The notes under the pieces are model-generated. The model saw only the letters and a list, made by a program, of their open reading frames with translations. It was not told the origin of the DNA and ran no database searches. 64,000 nucleotides of DNA, from the NCBI GenBank assembly GCA_965277435.1, contig OZ255821.1, forward strand, positions 6,200,001 through 6,264,000, read 5' to 3'. Source of the DNA: Bog-105 sp965277435. Lineage in GTDB: Bacteria; Acidobacteriota; Terriglobia; Bryobacterales; Bryobacteraceae. Below, piece by piece: positions 18,033 through 26,290 of this stretch (within the stretch, counting starts at the first letter, position 1; each line of letters begins with the position of its first letter). Both the position numbers and the translations under genes were made by a program.

Positions 18033-18050
18033 GGTAGGCTTTAGCCTGCC
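18033..18050 (+). repeat. Stem-loop between rhaI and rhaD
   Basis: GGTAGGCTTTAGCCTGCC is a near-perfect inverted repeat: 8-bp arms with one G-T pair, the innermost pair probably open. It is followed by an A-rich stretch, not a T tract, so an mRNA processing or stability element is more likely than a terminator. No second copy was seen in this window. Confidence 0.6.
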
Positions 18051-18077
18051 ATCTTAAAAAACTCTACCGAGGTACCT

Positions 18078-20297
18078 ATGCCCGCTACCAGCGAACTCAC
18101 TCACATCAAAGACTTATGGGATGAAAAACAAGCCGCCGCTCTCACCAGCAACCAGCTCGCCCTCCTGCAATACCGCTCCAACCTCTTAGGCGCAGATCTG
18201 CGCATCACCAACTTCGGCGGCGGCAACACCAGCTCCAAACTGGAACTGCCCGATCCCTTCACCGGCCAGCCCGTCCGAGTCCTCGCCGTAAAAGGCAGTG
18301 GCGGCGACCTCGGCTCCATCAAAGAATCCGGCTTCGCGCTCGTCTCCCTCGATCGCCTCGAACAGCTCAAATCGCTCTACAAAGGCGAAGCGCACGAAGA
18401 CGAGATGGTCAGCTACTATCCGATCTCAGCCCACGGCCAGAATCGCGTCGCCGCCTCGATCGACACGCCGCTCCACGCCTTCATTCCCTATCCGCACGTC
18501 GATCACCTGCACCCCGATTGGGCCATCGCCATCGCCGCCAGCGCCAACGGCAAAAAGAAACTCGATGAATTCAACCGCCAGTTCGGCCGCAAGATCGTCT
18601 GGCTGCACTGGCAGCGTCCCGGCTTCGAGCTCGCTCTCGATCTTGAAAAAGCCGTCAGAGACAATCCCGGCTGCGACGGTGTTCTGCTCGGCAGCCACGG
18701 CCTCTTCACCTGGGGCAACACGCAGCGCGAATGCTACCTGAACAGCATCCGCACCATCGACCAGATGGGCGAATTCATCAGCGCTCATCAAGCGAAAAGC
18801 GGCCCGCTGTTCGGTGGCCTCGACTTTCCCGCCCTCCCCGACCGCCACGAAATCGCCATCCAGATTCTGCCCTCCCTGCGCGGCATCATGTCCTCCAACC
18901 GCCGCGTCATCGCCCATTACACCGATCACGAAGACGTGCTTAATTTCGCCGGATCGAAATGGGCGCAGGAACTCGGCAAACTCGGCACCAGCTGTCCCGA
19001 CCACTTCCTGCGCACCCGCATTTGCCCCCTGCTGGTCGAATGGAAACCAGGCGCGGAATCGGTCGACACGCTCCGCATGCGCATCAACGAGCGCGCCTCT
19101 CAATATCGAGAAGAGTATGCCGTTTACTACAAAGATTGGGCCACCGCCGAATCGCCGAAGCTCCGCGATTCCAATCCTTCGGTCGTTCTCATCCCCGGTC
19201 TCGGCTTGTTCGGCTTCGGCAAGAACAAGAAAGAAGCCCGTATCACCACCGAGTTCTTCATCAACGCCATCCACGTAATGGCCGGCGCCAACGCGCTCGA
19301 CGAAGGCGAAGTCGAGCACCCTTATCCGCAGGCCCGTCATCCCGAAAAATCACATCAGTTCGTCAGCTACAAGAACTACGTGGCGCTTCCTCGTTCTGAA
19401 GCCTTTCGCATCGAATACTGGGCGCTCGAAGAAGCGAAACTGCAGCGCATGCCCGCCGAAGCCGAGTTCAGCCGCAAAATTCTCGTCGTGGTTGGCGGCG
19501 GCAGCGGCATCGGGCGCGAAGTGGCTCTGCTGCTGGCCCGCAAAGGAGCTCACCTTGTTGTCGCGGACATGAACGCAGAAGCCGCCGAGGCCGTCTCGAA
19601 AGAAGCCGCCGCCCTCTCTTCCGCCGACGCCGTTTCCCACGTTTCGCTCAACATCGGTTTGTCCGATAGCATCGATGCCGCTGTCCGGCACGCTGTTCTG
19701 CATTTCGGCGGCATCGACGGCATCGTCAACACCGCCGCTATCTTCCCGGTAGGATCGGGCGACAAAGGCCAGCTCACCGAAGCGCAATGGAACACCACAT
19801 TCCTGGTCAACGTGACGGGCAATTACTTGCTCGCCCGCGAGGCCGGCTGGGTTCTGCGCGATCAAAAACTTCCCGCCTCGCTCGTCCTCACCAGCTCGGC
19901 CAACGCCGTCGTACCTAAATCCGGCAGCGAAGCCTACGACATCAGCAAAACCGCGCTCAACCACCTCATCCGCGAACTCGCGGTCGGCCTGGGCCCGCTC
20001 GTCCGTGTCAACGGCATCGCCCCTGCTACCGTCGTTGCCGGTTCCACCATGTTTCCGCGCGATCGCGTCATGCAGTCCTTGACCAAGTACAAAATCCCCT
20101 TCGCCGAGACCGATTCCACCGAAGAATTGCGCACCAAACTTGCCGATTTTTACGCTCAGCGCACCATCACCCGCCGTCCCATTCTGCCGCAGGATTGCGC
20201 CAACGCCATCGTCTGGCTGGCCGGCGAAGAAAGCGCTAAAACCACCGGCCACGTTATCCCCGTAGACGGCGGTCTGCCCGAAGCCTTCCTGCGCTAA
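18078..20297 (+). CDS. rhaD: Bifunctional rhamnulose-1-phosphate aldolase / lactaldehyde dehydrogenase
   Basis: 739 residues in two parts. Residues 1-430 form a class II aldolase domain with NFGGGNTSSK, VKGSGGDLGSI and the metal-binding HVDHLHPDW. Residues about 470-739 are a short-chain dehydrogenase with VVGGGSGIGREVA for the nucleotide, the NTAA strand, a Ser near SSAN and the YDISK catalytic Tyr/Lys. The fused enzyme cleaves L-rhamnulose-1-phosphate to DHAP and L-lactaldehyde and oxidises the latter to L-lactate. GAGG precedes the start by about 10 bases. The lactate product fits the adjacent lutABC genes. Confidence 0.93.
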   Translation: MPATSELTHIKDLWDEKQAAALTSNQLALLQYRSNLLGADLRITNFGGGNTSSKLELPDPFTGQPVRVLAVKGSGGDLGSIKESGFALVSLDRLEQLKSLYKGEAHEDEMVSYYPISAHGQNRVAASIDTPLHAFIPYPHVDHLHPDWAIAIAASANGKKKLDEFNRQFGRKIVWLHWQRPGFELALDLEKAVRDNPGCDGVLLGSHGLFTWGNTQRECYLNSIRTIDQMGEFISAHQAKSGPLFGGLDFPALPDRHEIAIQILPSLRGIMSSNRRVIAHYTDHEDVLNFAGSKWAQELGKLGTSCPDHFLRTRICPLLVEWKPGAESVDTLRMRINERASQYREEYAVYYKDWATAESPKLRDSNPSVVLIPGLGLFGFGKNKKEARITTEFFINAIHVMAGANALDEGEVEHPYPQARHPEKSHQFVSYKNYVALPRSEAFRIEYWALEEAKLQRMPAEAEFSRKILVVVGGGSGIGREVALLLARKGAHLVVADMNAEAAEAVSKEAAALSSADAVSHVSLNIGLSDSIDAAVRHAVLHFGGIDGIVNTAAIFPVGSGDKGQLTEAQWNTTFLVNVTGNYLLAREAGWVLRDQKLPASLVLTSSANAVVPKSGSEAYDISKTALNHLIRELAVGLGPLVRVNGIAPATVVAGSTMFPRDRVMQSLTKYKIPFAETDSTEELRTKLADFYAQRTITRRPILPQDCANAIVWLAGEESAKTTGHVIPVDGGLPEAFLR

Positions 20298-20313
20298 TTA
20301 AGAAAATCAACCC

Positions 20314-20628
20314 ATGCAGCGCGTCTGTTTCACTCTCCAAGTCCGCCCCGAAAAGCTCGTCGAATACAAGGCTCGCCACCGTGAGGTCTGGCCGGAGATG
20401 CAGCAGGCGCTACGCGAAACCGGCTGGAACAATTACTCGCTCTTTCTGCGCTCCGATGGCCTCCTGATAGGCTACCTGGAAACGGAAAACTTCGATCACG
20501 CGAGAAATGAAATGGCAAAGCGCGCGATAAACGACCGCTGGCAACGCGACATGGCAGACTTCTTCGATACCTCCGGCACGCCGCCCGACCAGGCCATGCG
20601 CCCGCTTGAAGAAGTCTTCCATCTCTAA
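20314..20628 (+). CDS. rhaM: L-rhamnose mutarotase
   Basis: 104 residues, the usual size. Dimeric alpha-beta barrel fold; family features are RVCFTLQVRPEKLVEYKARHREVWPEM near the N-terminus (with the catalytic-type His), NNYSLFLRSDGLLIGYLE and the C-terminal region PLEEVFHL. It interconverts alpha and beta L-rhamnose. Located 16 bases after rhaD and 5 bases before rhaT in the same operon. Confidence 0.93.
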   Translation: MQRVCFTLQVRPEKLVEYKARHREVWPEMQQALRETGWNNYSLFLRSDGLLIGYLETENFDHARNEMAKRAINDRWQRDMADFFDTSGTPPDQAMRPLEEVFHL

Positions 20629-20633
20629 ACACC

Positions 20634-21797
20634 ATGACCCCGAATCCCGCCCTAGGCGTCCTCTTCCACTGGCTCGGCGGACTCGCTTCCGGCAGCTTCT
20701 ACGTCCCTTATCGCGCTGTCAAGCAGTGGTCATGGGAAACCTATTGGCTGGTGGGCGGCGTATTCAGCTGGATACTCGCGCCCTGGATCATGGCCGGCCT
20801 GCTCACCCGCCATTTGCCCGCCGTCCTCGCCGGCACCCCCGGCACGACGCTCTTCTGGTGTTTCTTCTTCGGCCTGCTATGGGGCGTAGGCGGCCTCACC
20901 TTCGGCCTCACCATGCGGTACCTCGGGCTCTCGTTAGGGATGGCGATCGTCATGGGTCTGTGCGCCGCCTTCGGCACGCTCATGCCGCCCATCTTCAACG
21001 GTACTTTCGTCACGCAGGTCGCCGGAACCACGTCGGGCCGCATCATCCTGCTCGGCATTGCTGTGTGTCTGATCGGCATCGCCATCGCCGGCCTCGCTGG
21101 GGTCTACAAAGAACGCTCCATGTCGGTCGCACAGCAGCATTCTTCCATCCAGGAATTCAACCTCAAAAAAGGCTTCTTGGTCGCGCTGCTTTCAGGCGTC
21201 ATGAGCGCCTGCTTCGCTTACGGTTTGGCCGCCGGCGATCCCATCAAACTCCTCACCCAAAAAGCCGGCACCGATCCGCTCTGGCAAGGTCTTCCAGTGC
21301 TTGTCGTGGTGCTGCTAGGCGGCTTTACGACCAACTTTCTCTGGACAGTTTACCTGAACGTCCGCAACCAGACCGGCCACGAATACCTCGCCTCCGAACT
21401 GCCGATCAAAACTCAGCCGCAGCCCATAGAAGAGACCGCGCTAAACGGGCCCACCACCAGCGTGCTCACCCACGCGCCCACGGCACTCCTGCGAGAAACT
21501 GTCCGTGTCCCATTGCTCTCGAACTACCTGCTCTGCGCCGTCGCCGGAGTCACCTGGTACATGCAGTTTTTCTTCTACACCATGGGCGAAACCAAGATGG
21601 GCGCTTATAAATTCTCGAGCTGGACCCTCCACATGGCCAGCATCGTCATCTTCAGCACCCTCTGGGGGTTAGGTCTGAAAGAATGGAAAGGAGCAAGCAG
21701 AACGTCTCTGCGCCTGTTAGCCCTCGGCCTGCTCATCCTGCTGGGCTCTACCATCATCATCGGATACGGCAACTATCTCGCGACCACCACAAACTAG
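20634..21797 (+). CDS. rhaT: L-rhamnose/proton symporter
   Basis: 387 residues with about ten hydrophobic segments. Family motifs are HWLGGLASGSFYVPYRAVKQWSWETYW at the N-terminus, WGVGGLTFGLTMRYLGLSLGMAI, and the WYMQFFFYTMGETKMG segment near the C-terminus, all typical of RhaT in the drug/metabolite transporter superfamily. Last gene of the lut-rha run; it supplies the sugar to RhaI. No rhamnulokinase gene is in this window. Confidence 0.93.
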   Translation: MTPNPALGVLFHWLGGLASGSFYVPYRAVKQWSWETYWLVGGVFSWILAPWIMAGLLTRHLPAVLAGTPGTTLFWCFFFGLLWGVGGLTFGLTMRYLGLSLGMAIVMGLCAAFGTLMPPIFNGTFVTQVAGTTSGRIILLGIAVCLIGIAIAGLAGVYKERSMSVAQQHSSIQEFNLKKGFLVALLSGVMSACFAYGLAAGDPIKLLTQKAGTDPLWQGLPVLVVVLLGGFTTNFLWTVYLNVRNQTGHEYLASELPIKTQPQPIEETALNGPTTSVLTHAPTALLRETVRVPLLSNYLLCAVAGVTWYMQFFFYTMGETKMGAYKFSSWTLHMASIVIFSTLWGLGLKEWKGASRTSLRLLALGLLILLGSTIIIGYGNYLATTTN

Positions 21798-21857
21798 CCC
21801 CGCCTGACCTCTCTTACCCGTCGCATTTAAAACTCGCTTGCTGGCGCGCGGCTCAGC

Positions 21858-21992
21858 TTCAGAGCCACGAGAGTGAGGGAGTTGCCATGGCTCTTCGAGC
21901 CGCTGAGTTGAATGAAGACGCAGCACTCGGAGCCATGAGCGAAGCGATTGGAGTCTATGGAACCTCCACCGGACCGCGTCTTCAACGTAGCG
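21858..21992 (-). repeat. Dispersed intergenic repeat, copy B
   Basis: Two modules. 21929-21992 is the reverse complement of copy A at about 10115-10180. 21858-21891 matches the second module of copy C at 32244-32280 (TTCAGAGCC...GTTGCATGG type). The 304-bp gap 21798-22101 holds nothing else I recognise. Confidence 0.75.
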
Positions 21993-22101
21993 CTGCGCTA
22001 TGCCAGTCTATTCGAATCAACGTGACTTTCTATGCAGTGATGCCGACGAAATCCGGTTCTACCCATCGCAAGGGCGCCCCCTCCGCAAGCCTTCCCACAC
22101 C

Positions 22102-22749
22102 CTACCCACCAACAGAATGCCCGCCTGTCACAGCCACCATATACGTCTGGCAAAGCAGCACGAGATGATCTCGCAGCTTGCCGACCACCGCAGGTGACGC
22201 GCCCGCCTCCAGCACGGATCGCGTCGCGCCTGCCATAGCCGCGAACATCATCTCGATGGCGAACTTGTCGGGCGGCAAATCGATGTCCGGCGCCGTTTGG
22301 ATCATTGCTCCCAGCGCCTTCCGCGACCGCTGGCCCGTCCGTTTCACGATCGCGGGTCCACCTACTTCCGCCGAAATTTGATAGAGCGCCATTGAAAGAT
22401 CGATCCGCCTCATCTTGGCGTCCACGAAGCGCTGCACCACGTCGCTAACCATTTCCAGGAGCGGCTTGCCCCGCGCATCTTCGCAGGCCATCTCCACTGC
22501 CTCGGACACCTTGTCCATATGCTCTTCCAGGACGGCAAATAGCAGCGACTGCTTATTCGGGTAGTACTGATACAGCGTTCCCACCGAGACGCCAGCCCGC
22601 TCGGCCACCCGCGTTGTCGTCAACCGGTCCAGTCCGACCGCCAGCAATACCTGAATGGTCGCCTCCGCGATCGCCTCCACAGTGATCGCCGACCGCTCCT
22701 GAATCGGCGTCTTTCTTGGCTGATACGCAGGTACGGGTGCTGCTTTCAT
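22102..22749 (-). CDS. TetR/AcrR family transcriptional regulator
   Basis: 215 residues. N-terminal helix-turn-helix (about residues 15-65): IQERSAITVEAIAEATIQVLL then TTTRVAERAGVSVGTLYQYYPNKQSLLFAVLEEH, the standard TetR signature. The C-terminal ligand domain is helical with no recognisable specificity. Divergent from the SnoaL-like gene at 22819, so it probably controls itself and that gene. A short perfect palindrome, AGGATTCCT (22770-22778), lies between them and is a weak operator candidate. Confidence 0.9.
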   Translation of the reverse strand: MKAAPVPAYQPRKTPIQERSAITVEAIAEATIQVLLAVGLDRLTTTRVAERAGVSVGTLYQYYPNKQSLLFAVLEEHMDKVSEAVEMACEDARGKPLLEMVSDVVQRFVDAKMRRIDLSMALYQISAEVGGPAIVKRTGQRSRKALGAMIQTAPDIDLPPDKFAIEMMFAAMAGATRSVLEAGASPAVVGKLRDHLVLLCQTYMVAVTGGHSVGG

Positions 22750-22818
22750 AATGCGAACTCCAAAACTGAAGGATTCCTCATCTAATCATTGCAGAACAAG
22801 AAAAAGGAGAAATTTACC

Positions 22819-23316
22819 ATGAGCACCACAGCCACGAAAATAGAGCTCACCCTGGAAGAGCGTATTCAGAAACTGGAAGACGAAGCAGCGATTCGCGACC
22901 TGGCCGCTGCCTTTGCCGATGCAGCCAGCAGAAACGATAAAGCAGCACTCTCGGCAGTTTGGAAAAAAGACGGAATCTTCACAATCGGAGCCCCGCTCTC
23001 AAATGTCTCTAACGGCGTTGAAGAGATCATGGCCTTTATATCCAAGTTGCGCGAAGATAAGGAGTTCTTTGTGCAGTTTGTTCACTCCGGTCTGATTGCC
23101 GTGAAAGGCGATCATGCGACGGCCAGGTGGCTCGTACGAGAGGTTGCCAAAGGCGGCGACAAGTATTACCACAACTATGGTTTGTTTTCCGACGCGATGG
23201 AGAAAGTGGATGGCAAGTGGCTCTTCGCGGAGCGTGCCTTCCATTACGTGTACCTGGATTTCTCTCCATTTACAGGGAACGCCTACTCACTTCCCGATCC
23301 GCTACCTACCCACTAA
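22819..23316 (+). CDS. SnoaL/NTF2-like small enzyme or ligand-binding protein
   Basis: About 165 residues. Starts at the ATG at 22819, with AAGGAG just upstream; the frame itself opens 30 bases earlier. LEERIQKLEDEAAIRDLAAAFADAASRNDKAAL followed by SAVWKKDGIFTIG is the typical beginning of SnoaL-4-type cone-fold proteins, and HYVYLDF near the end is also typical. Such proteins act as cyclases, isomerases or dehydratases; the substrate cannot be told. Divergently paired with a TetR regulator, suggesting control by a small aromatic or xenobiotic ligand. Confidence 0.8.
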   Translation: MSTTATKIELTLEERIQKLEDEAAIRDLAAAFADAASRNDKAALSAVWKKDGIFTIGAPLSNVSNGVEEIMAFISKLREDKEFFVQFVHSGLIAVKGDHATARWLVREVAKGGDKYYHNYGLFSDAMEKVDGKWLFAERAFHYVYLDFSPFTGNAYSLPDPLPTH

Positions 23317-23361
23317 GGAAAGCCGCGCCATGGCAGCGCTGGACTTGGAAAGAGTCTCTCC

Positions 23362-23763
23362 CTACTCTCCGCTGCCGCCCTCGCTGCTTACGCCTGGACG
23401 GTAAACACACCGCTCAATTGCCGTGAGTCTTTCCAGCAACCCGGACGAAGGCGTGCCCTTCACAAACGCAGCGTCCACAAGTGCCCACTCCGGATGCTTC
23501 CTTAACCGCTTGAGATCTCCGCCCGTCAGCAAAAAAATGTGGATGCAAGGATCGAGCTCCTTCAAGCCCCGTATCAAACTCAACCCGCAAGCCTCATTCG
23601 GGAAGCGCAAGTCTACTACGGCGCAACTCGGCTGCGTCGCCCTCGCCGCCGCCAAAGCCTCTGCCTGCGTGGCTGCGCTAACCGTCTCAAACCCTGCACG
23701 GTTGAGCAGCAGCACCCGCAACTCCAATTGATCGGCATCATCTTCAGCGACCAGAACCTTCAT
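23362..23763 (-). CDS. Single-domain response regulator
   Basis: About 134 residues from MKVLVAEDDADQ. Receiver-domain residues are present: acidic pair Glu-Asp-Asp near residue 8, the phospho-acceptor Asp in AVVDLRFP near 51, Thr in FLLTGG and the conserved Lys in AFVKGTP. There is no output domain, so it works through protein partners. No kinase is adjacent, making it an orphan. The start at 23775 four residues upstream is possible. Confidence 0.88.
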   Translation of the reverse strand: MKVLVAEDDADQLELRVLLLNRAGFETVSAATQAEALAAARATQPSCAVVDLRFPNEACGLSLIRGLKELDPCIHIFLLTGGDLKRLRKHPEWALVDAAFVKGTPSSGLLERLTAIERCVYRPGVSSEGGSGE

Positions 23764-23957
23764 CGCGCTTTGCATTCGATGTGATGAACGCAGCGGCTAT
23801 CTATGAGTATTCCGCAGTTCATAAAACAGTCTCACTTTTCTTCGACAGCAATATCGATCGGTTCCTTAGACCTTCAACCAGGAAGGCCAACCAAAGGCTT
23901 GGCTCTCCATAGATATAACCTTTCTGGCCGTTTCTATCGAGCTGTTGATTGCCGGCG

Positions 23958-24434
23958 TCAGCCTCGCCGCGCTGCCTCGATAGCGGCGATGTCAATTTTC
24001 TTCATCGTCATCATCGCCTCGAAGGCACGCTCGGCCTCGCCGCCACCAGCTGCAAGCGCATCGGTTAGCGCGCGTGGGGTGATCTGCCAGGAGAGTCCCC
24101 AGCGGTCCTTGCACCAACCGCACTGGCTTTCCGCGCCGCCATTGCCGACGATCGCGTGCCAGTAACGGTCCGTCTCTTCCTGATTCTCCGTTGCGATCTG
24201 GAAAGAAAAGGCCTCGCTGTGCCTGACCGTCGGGCCGCCGTTGAGACCGAGACAGGGAATCCCCAGGACGGAGAACTCCACCGTCAGCGCATCGCCCTTC
24301 TTGCCGCCTGGATAGTCACCGGGAGCCTGGTGAACAGCGGTTACTTCACTGTCGGGAAAGGTCGCGGCGTAGAAGCGCGCCGCCTCATGCGCGTCCTTGT
24401 CGAACCAGAGGCAGATCGTGTTCTTTGGCTTCAT
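23958..24434 (-). CDS. VOC-family (PhnB-like) protein
   Basis: 158 residues beginning MKPKNTICLWFDKDAHEAARFYAATFPDSEV, then LTVEFSVLGIPCLGLNGGPTVRHSEAFSFQI and CGWCKDRWGLSWQITPRAL. This is the signature of the family often labelled 3-demethylubiquinone-9 3-methyltransferase-like, of the vicinal-oxygen-chelate fold. True methyltransferase activity is doubtful; the fold suggests metal-dependent chemistry or binding. It stands alone. Confidence 0.88.
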   Translation of the reverse strand: MKPKNTICLWFDKDAHEAARFYAATFPDSEVTAVHQAPGDYPGGKKGDALTVEFSVLGIPCLGLNGGPTVRHSEAFSFQIATENQEETDRYWHAIVGNGGAESQCGWCKDRWGLSWQITPRALTDALAAGGGEAERAFEAMMTMKKIDIAAIEAARRG

Positions 24435-24814
24435 GTTCGTATGCTTCCTTGTGCTCGATCAGGGCCGAACGTCGCGGTCTTTGCGTCGGTCTACATCAGT
24501 AACGCGCCAGTCCACCTGCTGATCTGCTAGTCCGACCTCTCAAATTGGTCGTCGCCCGTCCTGTCCTTCTGAATCATATCGCTGGTGGTGATCGACTTCG
24601 AGGTCCCAAGCTACGGCAGAGGCCGATTCCGAATGATCCCGATTCACAGTCGGCAGTCCATACAGTGGGCCAGTCTCCTGACGCGAGTACTCTTAGAGTA
24701 AATGCAAGCGGAGACCAACGCTGCGCGAATCACAGTCCGGCGGCAGGGTCTTATGATCCGTCAGCGTGCAAGCCGATATCGAGGGCCCGGGATTTTCAGG
24801 TGGAACCTCTTACC
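24435..24814. other. Intergenic stretch, nothing recognised
   Basis: About 380 bases between the VOC gene and the anchored protein. Open frames here are short and show no family resemblance on either strand. Nothing repeat-like was noticed. Confidence 0.5.
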
Positions 24815-25282
24815 CTAATTAGCGAAAGTGATCTGCGCGATCACCATTTTCGGCAAAGCCTGGTTCCACCCATCAGGCACCGCATCGAAAGGCAGACGAA
24901 ATGCCCGCGTTTCACCAGGCTGTAGCGGCGCTGCTTTCGCGCCAATAATGGGCAGACGTTCGCGATGAATTTCCTGCCCGTTTACGCCAAAAAATAGACA
25001 ATACACATCCACCGAACTCAAACTCCGCGGGCCATTATCGGTCAGCCTCCCTTTCACCTCAATTACCTGCTGGCGCATGAAATTCTCAGTCGCCTGCATT
25101 CCTACATCGCTTAACGCCAGGTGGGCCAGATACGATTTCGCTTCGCTGGTAGCTCCTCCGCCGCCATGGTACGCCACCGGTCTTGAAAGATAACGATAAG
25201 CGCCCAAGCAGGCGAGCAGGATCAAACAGCCCGCAATCAGAGGTGTCGAGGAACGGCTTTGCTGGTGGTCCTCCACTCTCAT
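24815..25282 (-). CDS. Membrane-anchored protein with FxLYD-like domain
   Basis: 155 residues. One membrane helix (about 14-32, PLIAGCLILLACLGAYRYL), then an extracytoplasmic domain with the pattern VKGRLTDNGPRSLSSVDVYCLFFGVNGQEI...PLQPGETRAFRLPF. That pattern of a strand, a turn and a Pro-Gly-Glu loop is typical of FxLYD or DUF2393-type beta-sandwich domains common in Acidobacteria. Function unknown. Confidence 0.7.
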   Translation of the reverse strand: MRVEDHQQSRSSTPLIAGCLILLACLGAYRYLSRPVAYHGGGGATSEAKSYLAHLALSDVGMQATENFMRQQVIEVKGRLTDNGPRSLSSVDVYCLFFGVNGQEIHRERLPIIGAKAAPLQPGETRAFRLPFDAVPDGWNQALPKMVIAQITFAN

Positions 25283-25312
25283 ATGGCAAGTCTAAAACAC
25301 GAAGTCTGCTTC

Positions 25313-25888
25313 TCAGCGGCGCTTGCGGCCCGCCACACCCTTCCTCGCCGCGGCAAAACGTTTCTTCAAAGGCTGCTTCTTGGTTGTCGTTGCCTTCTTC
25401 ACCGGTCTTGCGACAGCCTTTTTCGTAAACGCAGTCTTCTTCTTAGCAGGCGCAGTTTTCTTGGCTACCTTCTTCACAGCCGCCTTTTTTGCTGGCGCTT
25501 TCTTGGCAGCCGGACGGCTCACGCCGGCGGCTTTCTTGACAACCTTCACCGGTGGCCGACTCGACTTCTCTTGAGCCTTTCGCGGCCTCGCGCCTCCAGC
25601 TGTCCCGGCACTCACAATTTTGTTAAAGTTGCTCTTCTCGCCCACGGCAGTCTCTTCCTGGTAAACGAGCGCCAGCTTATGCTCGTCGAACTTCTCGAAA
25701 AACTCATCCCACGAGATCTCTGTCAGGTTTGCATCCTGGCTTCCGGTCGCTCCAGGAAACTCGATGCGAACCACGCCGATATCTCCTCCGTTCCCGGTCG
25801 AAGCCACATGCGAAGGTTTGCCGCCACGTTCTTCCGCCCACTGGCGAATCTCATCGTGGTTACTGGTTGTCTTGGATTTACTGGCCAT
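25313..25888 (-). CDS. Histone-H1-like lysine-rich protein
   Basis: About 191 residues from the ATG at 25888, preceded by GGGAGA; the frame runs 17 codons further upstream without a better start. Residues 1-85 form a small acidic domain (HDEIRQWAEERGGKPSHV, GDIGVVRIEFPG, WDEFFEKFDEHKLALVYQEE) found in many bacteria. The rest is an Ala/Lys/Pro-rich tail with repeated AKKAPAKKAAVKKV-type units, like eukaryotic H1 or AlgP tails. A DNA-associated role is likely from composition; the acidic head has no known function. Confidence 0.75.
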   Translation of the reverse strand: MASKSKTTSNHDEIRQWAEERGGKPSHVASTGNGGDIGVVRIEFPGATGSQDANLTEISWDEFFEKFDEHKLALVYQEETAVGEKSNFNKIVSAGTAGGARPRKAQEKSSRPPVKVVKKAAGVSRPAAKKAPAKKAAVKKVAKKTAPAKKKTAFTKKAVARPVKKATTTKKQPLKKRFAAARKGVAGRKRR

Positions 25889-26290
25889 CTTTTCTCCCAT
25901 CGGTGAGGCTGAGCAATCGGAGTGCCAGGCGAAAAACAAATATCGAGATGCTCATTCGCCTCTCCTGGCGATGTTCCAAAGACACTCACAGAGCAACCTG
26001 GCAAAGCGCGCAATGTATCTGCTGCTATCCTTGCACGGCAGACCTCCTGCTCGCGACCCGTTACCAGCTATCGGAAAAACTTGCTGCGTCACCGCAAAAT
26101 GTGCTCTCGCAAATTTACATGGCTCTTCATTTCACTCCCGGTAAATTGCTCAAGGCGACCGTAGAAACCGTAGTCAAAACTGCAAATCCTCGCTATCCTT
26201 TTCAATAGCCACTGATGATCCAGAACATAGGCTGCGGAGGAAGTGCACGGAGGGCCTGCCTGATCTGAACCGGCTGTTTCCCCAGACCTG
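25889..26290. other. Intergenic stretch, nothing recognised
   Basis: About 400 bases between the histone-H1-like gene and the MBOAT gene. It should carry the promoters of both divergent genes. No convincing gene, repeat or hairpin was seen. Confidence 0.5.

Noticed and set aside
18426..20252. Two long minus-strand frames opposite rhaD
   Set aside because: Shadows; low-complexity Gly/Ala/Asp composition, and rhaD fully explains the DNA.
20606..21610. Arg/His-rich plus-strand frame overlapping rhaT
   Set aside because: Wrong-frame translation of rhaT; composition is unlike a protein.
25323..25574. Hydrophobic plus-strand frame opposite the lysine-rich tail
   Set aside because: The Ala/Phe-rich reading is what the AAG/GCC repeats of the minus strand give on the opposite strand; no separate gene.
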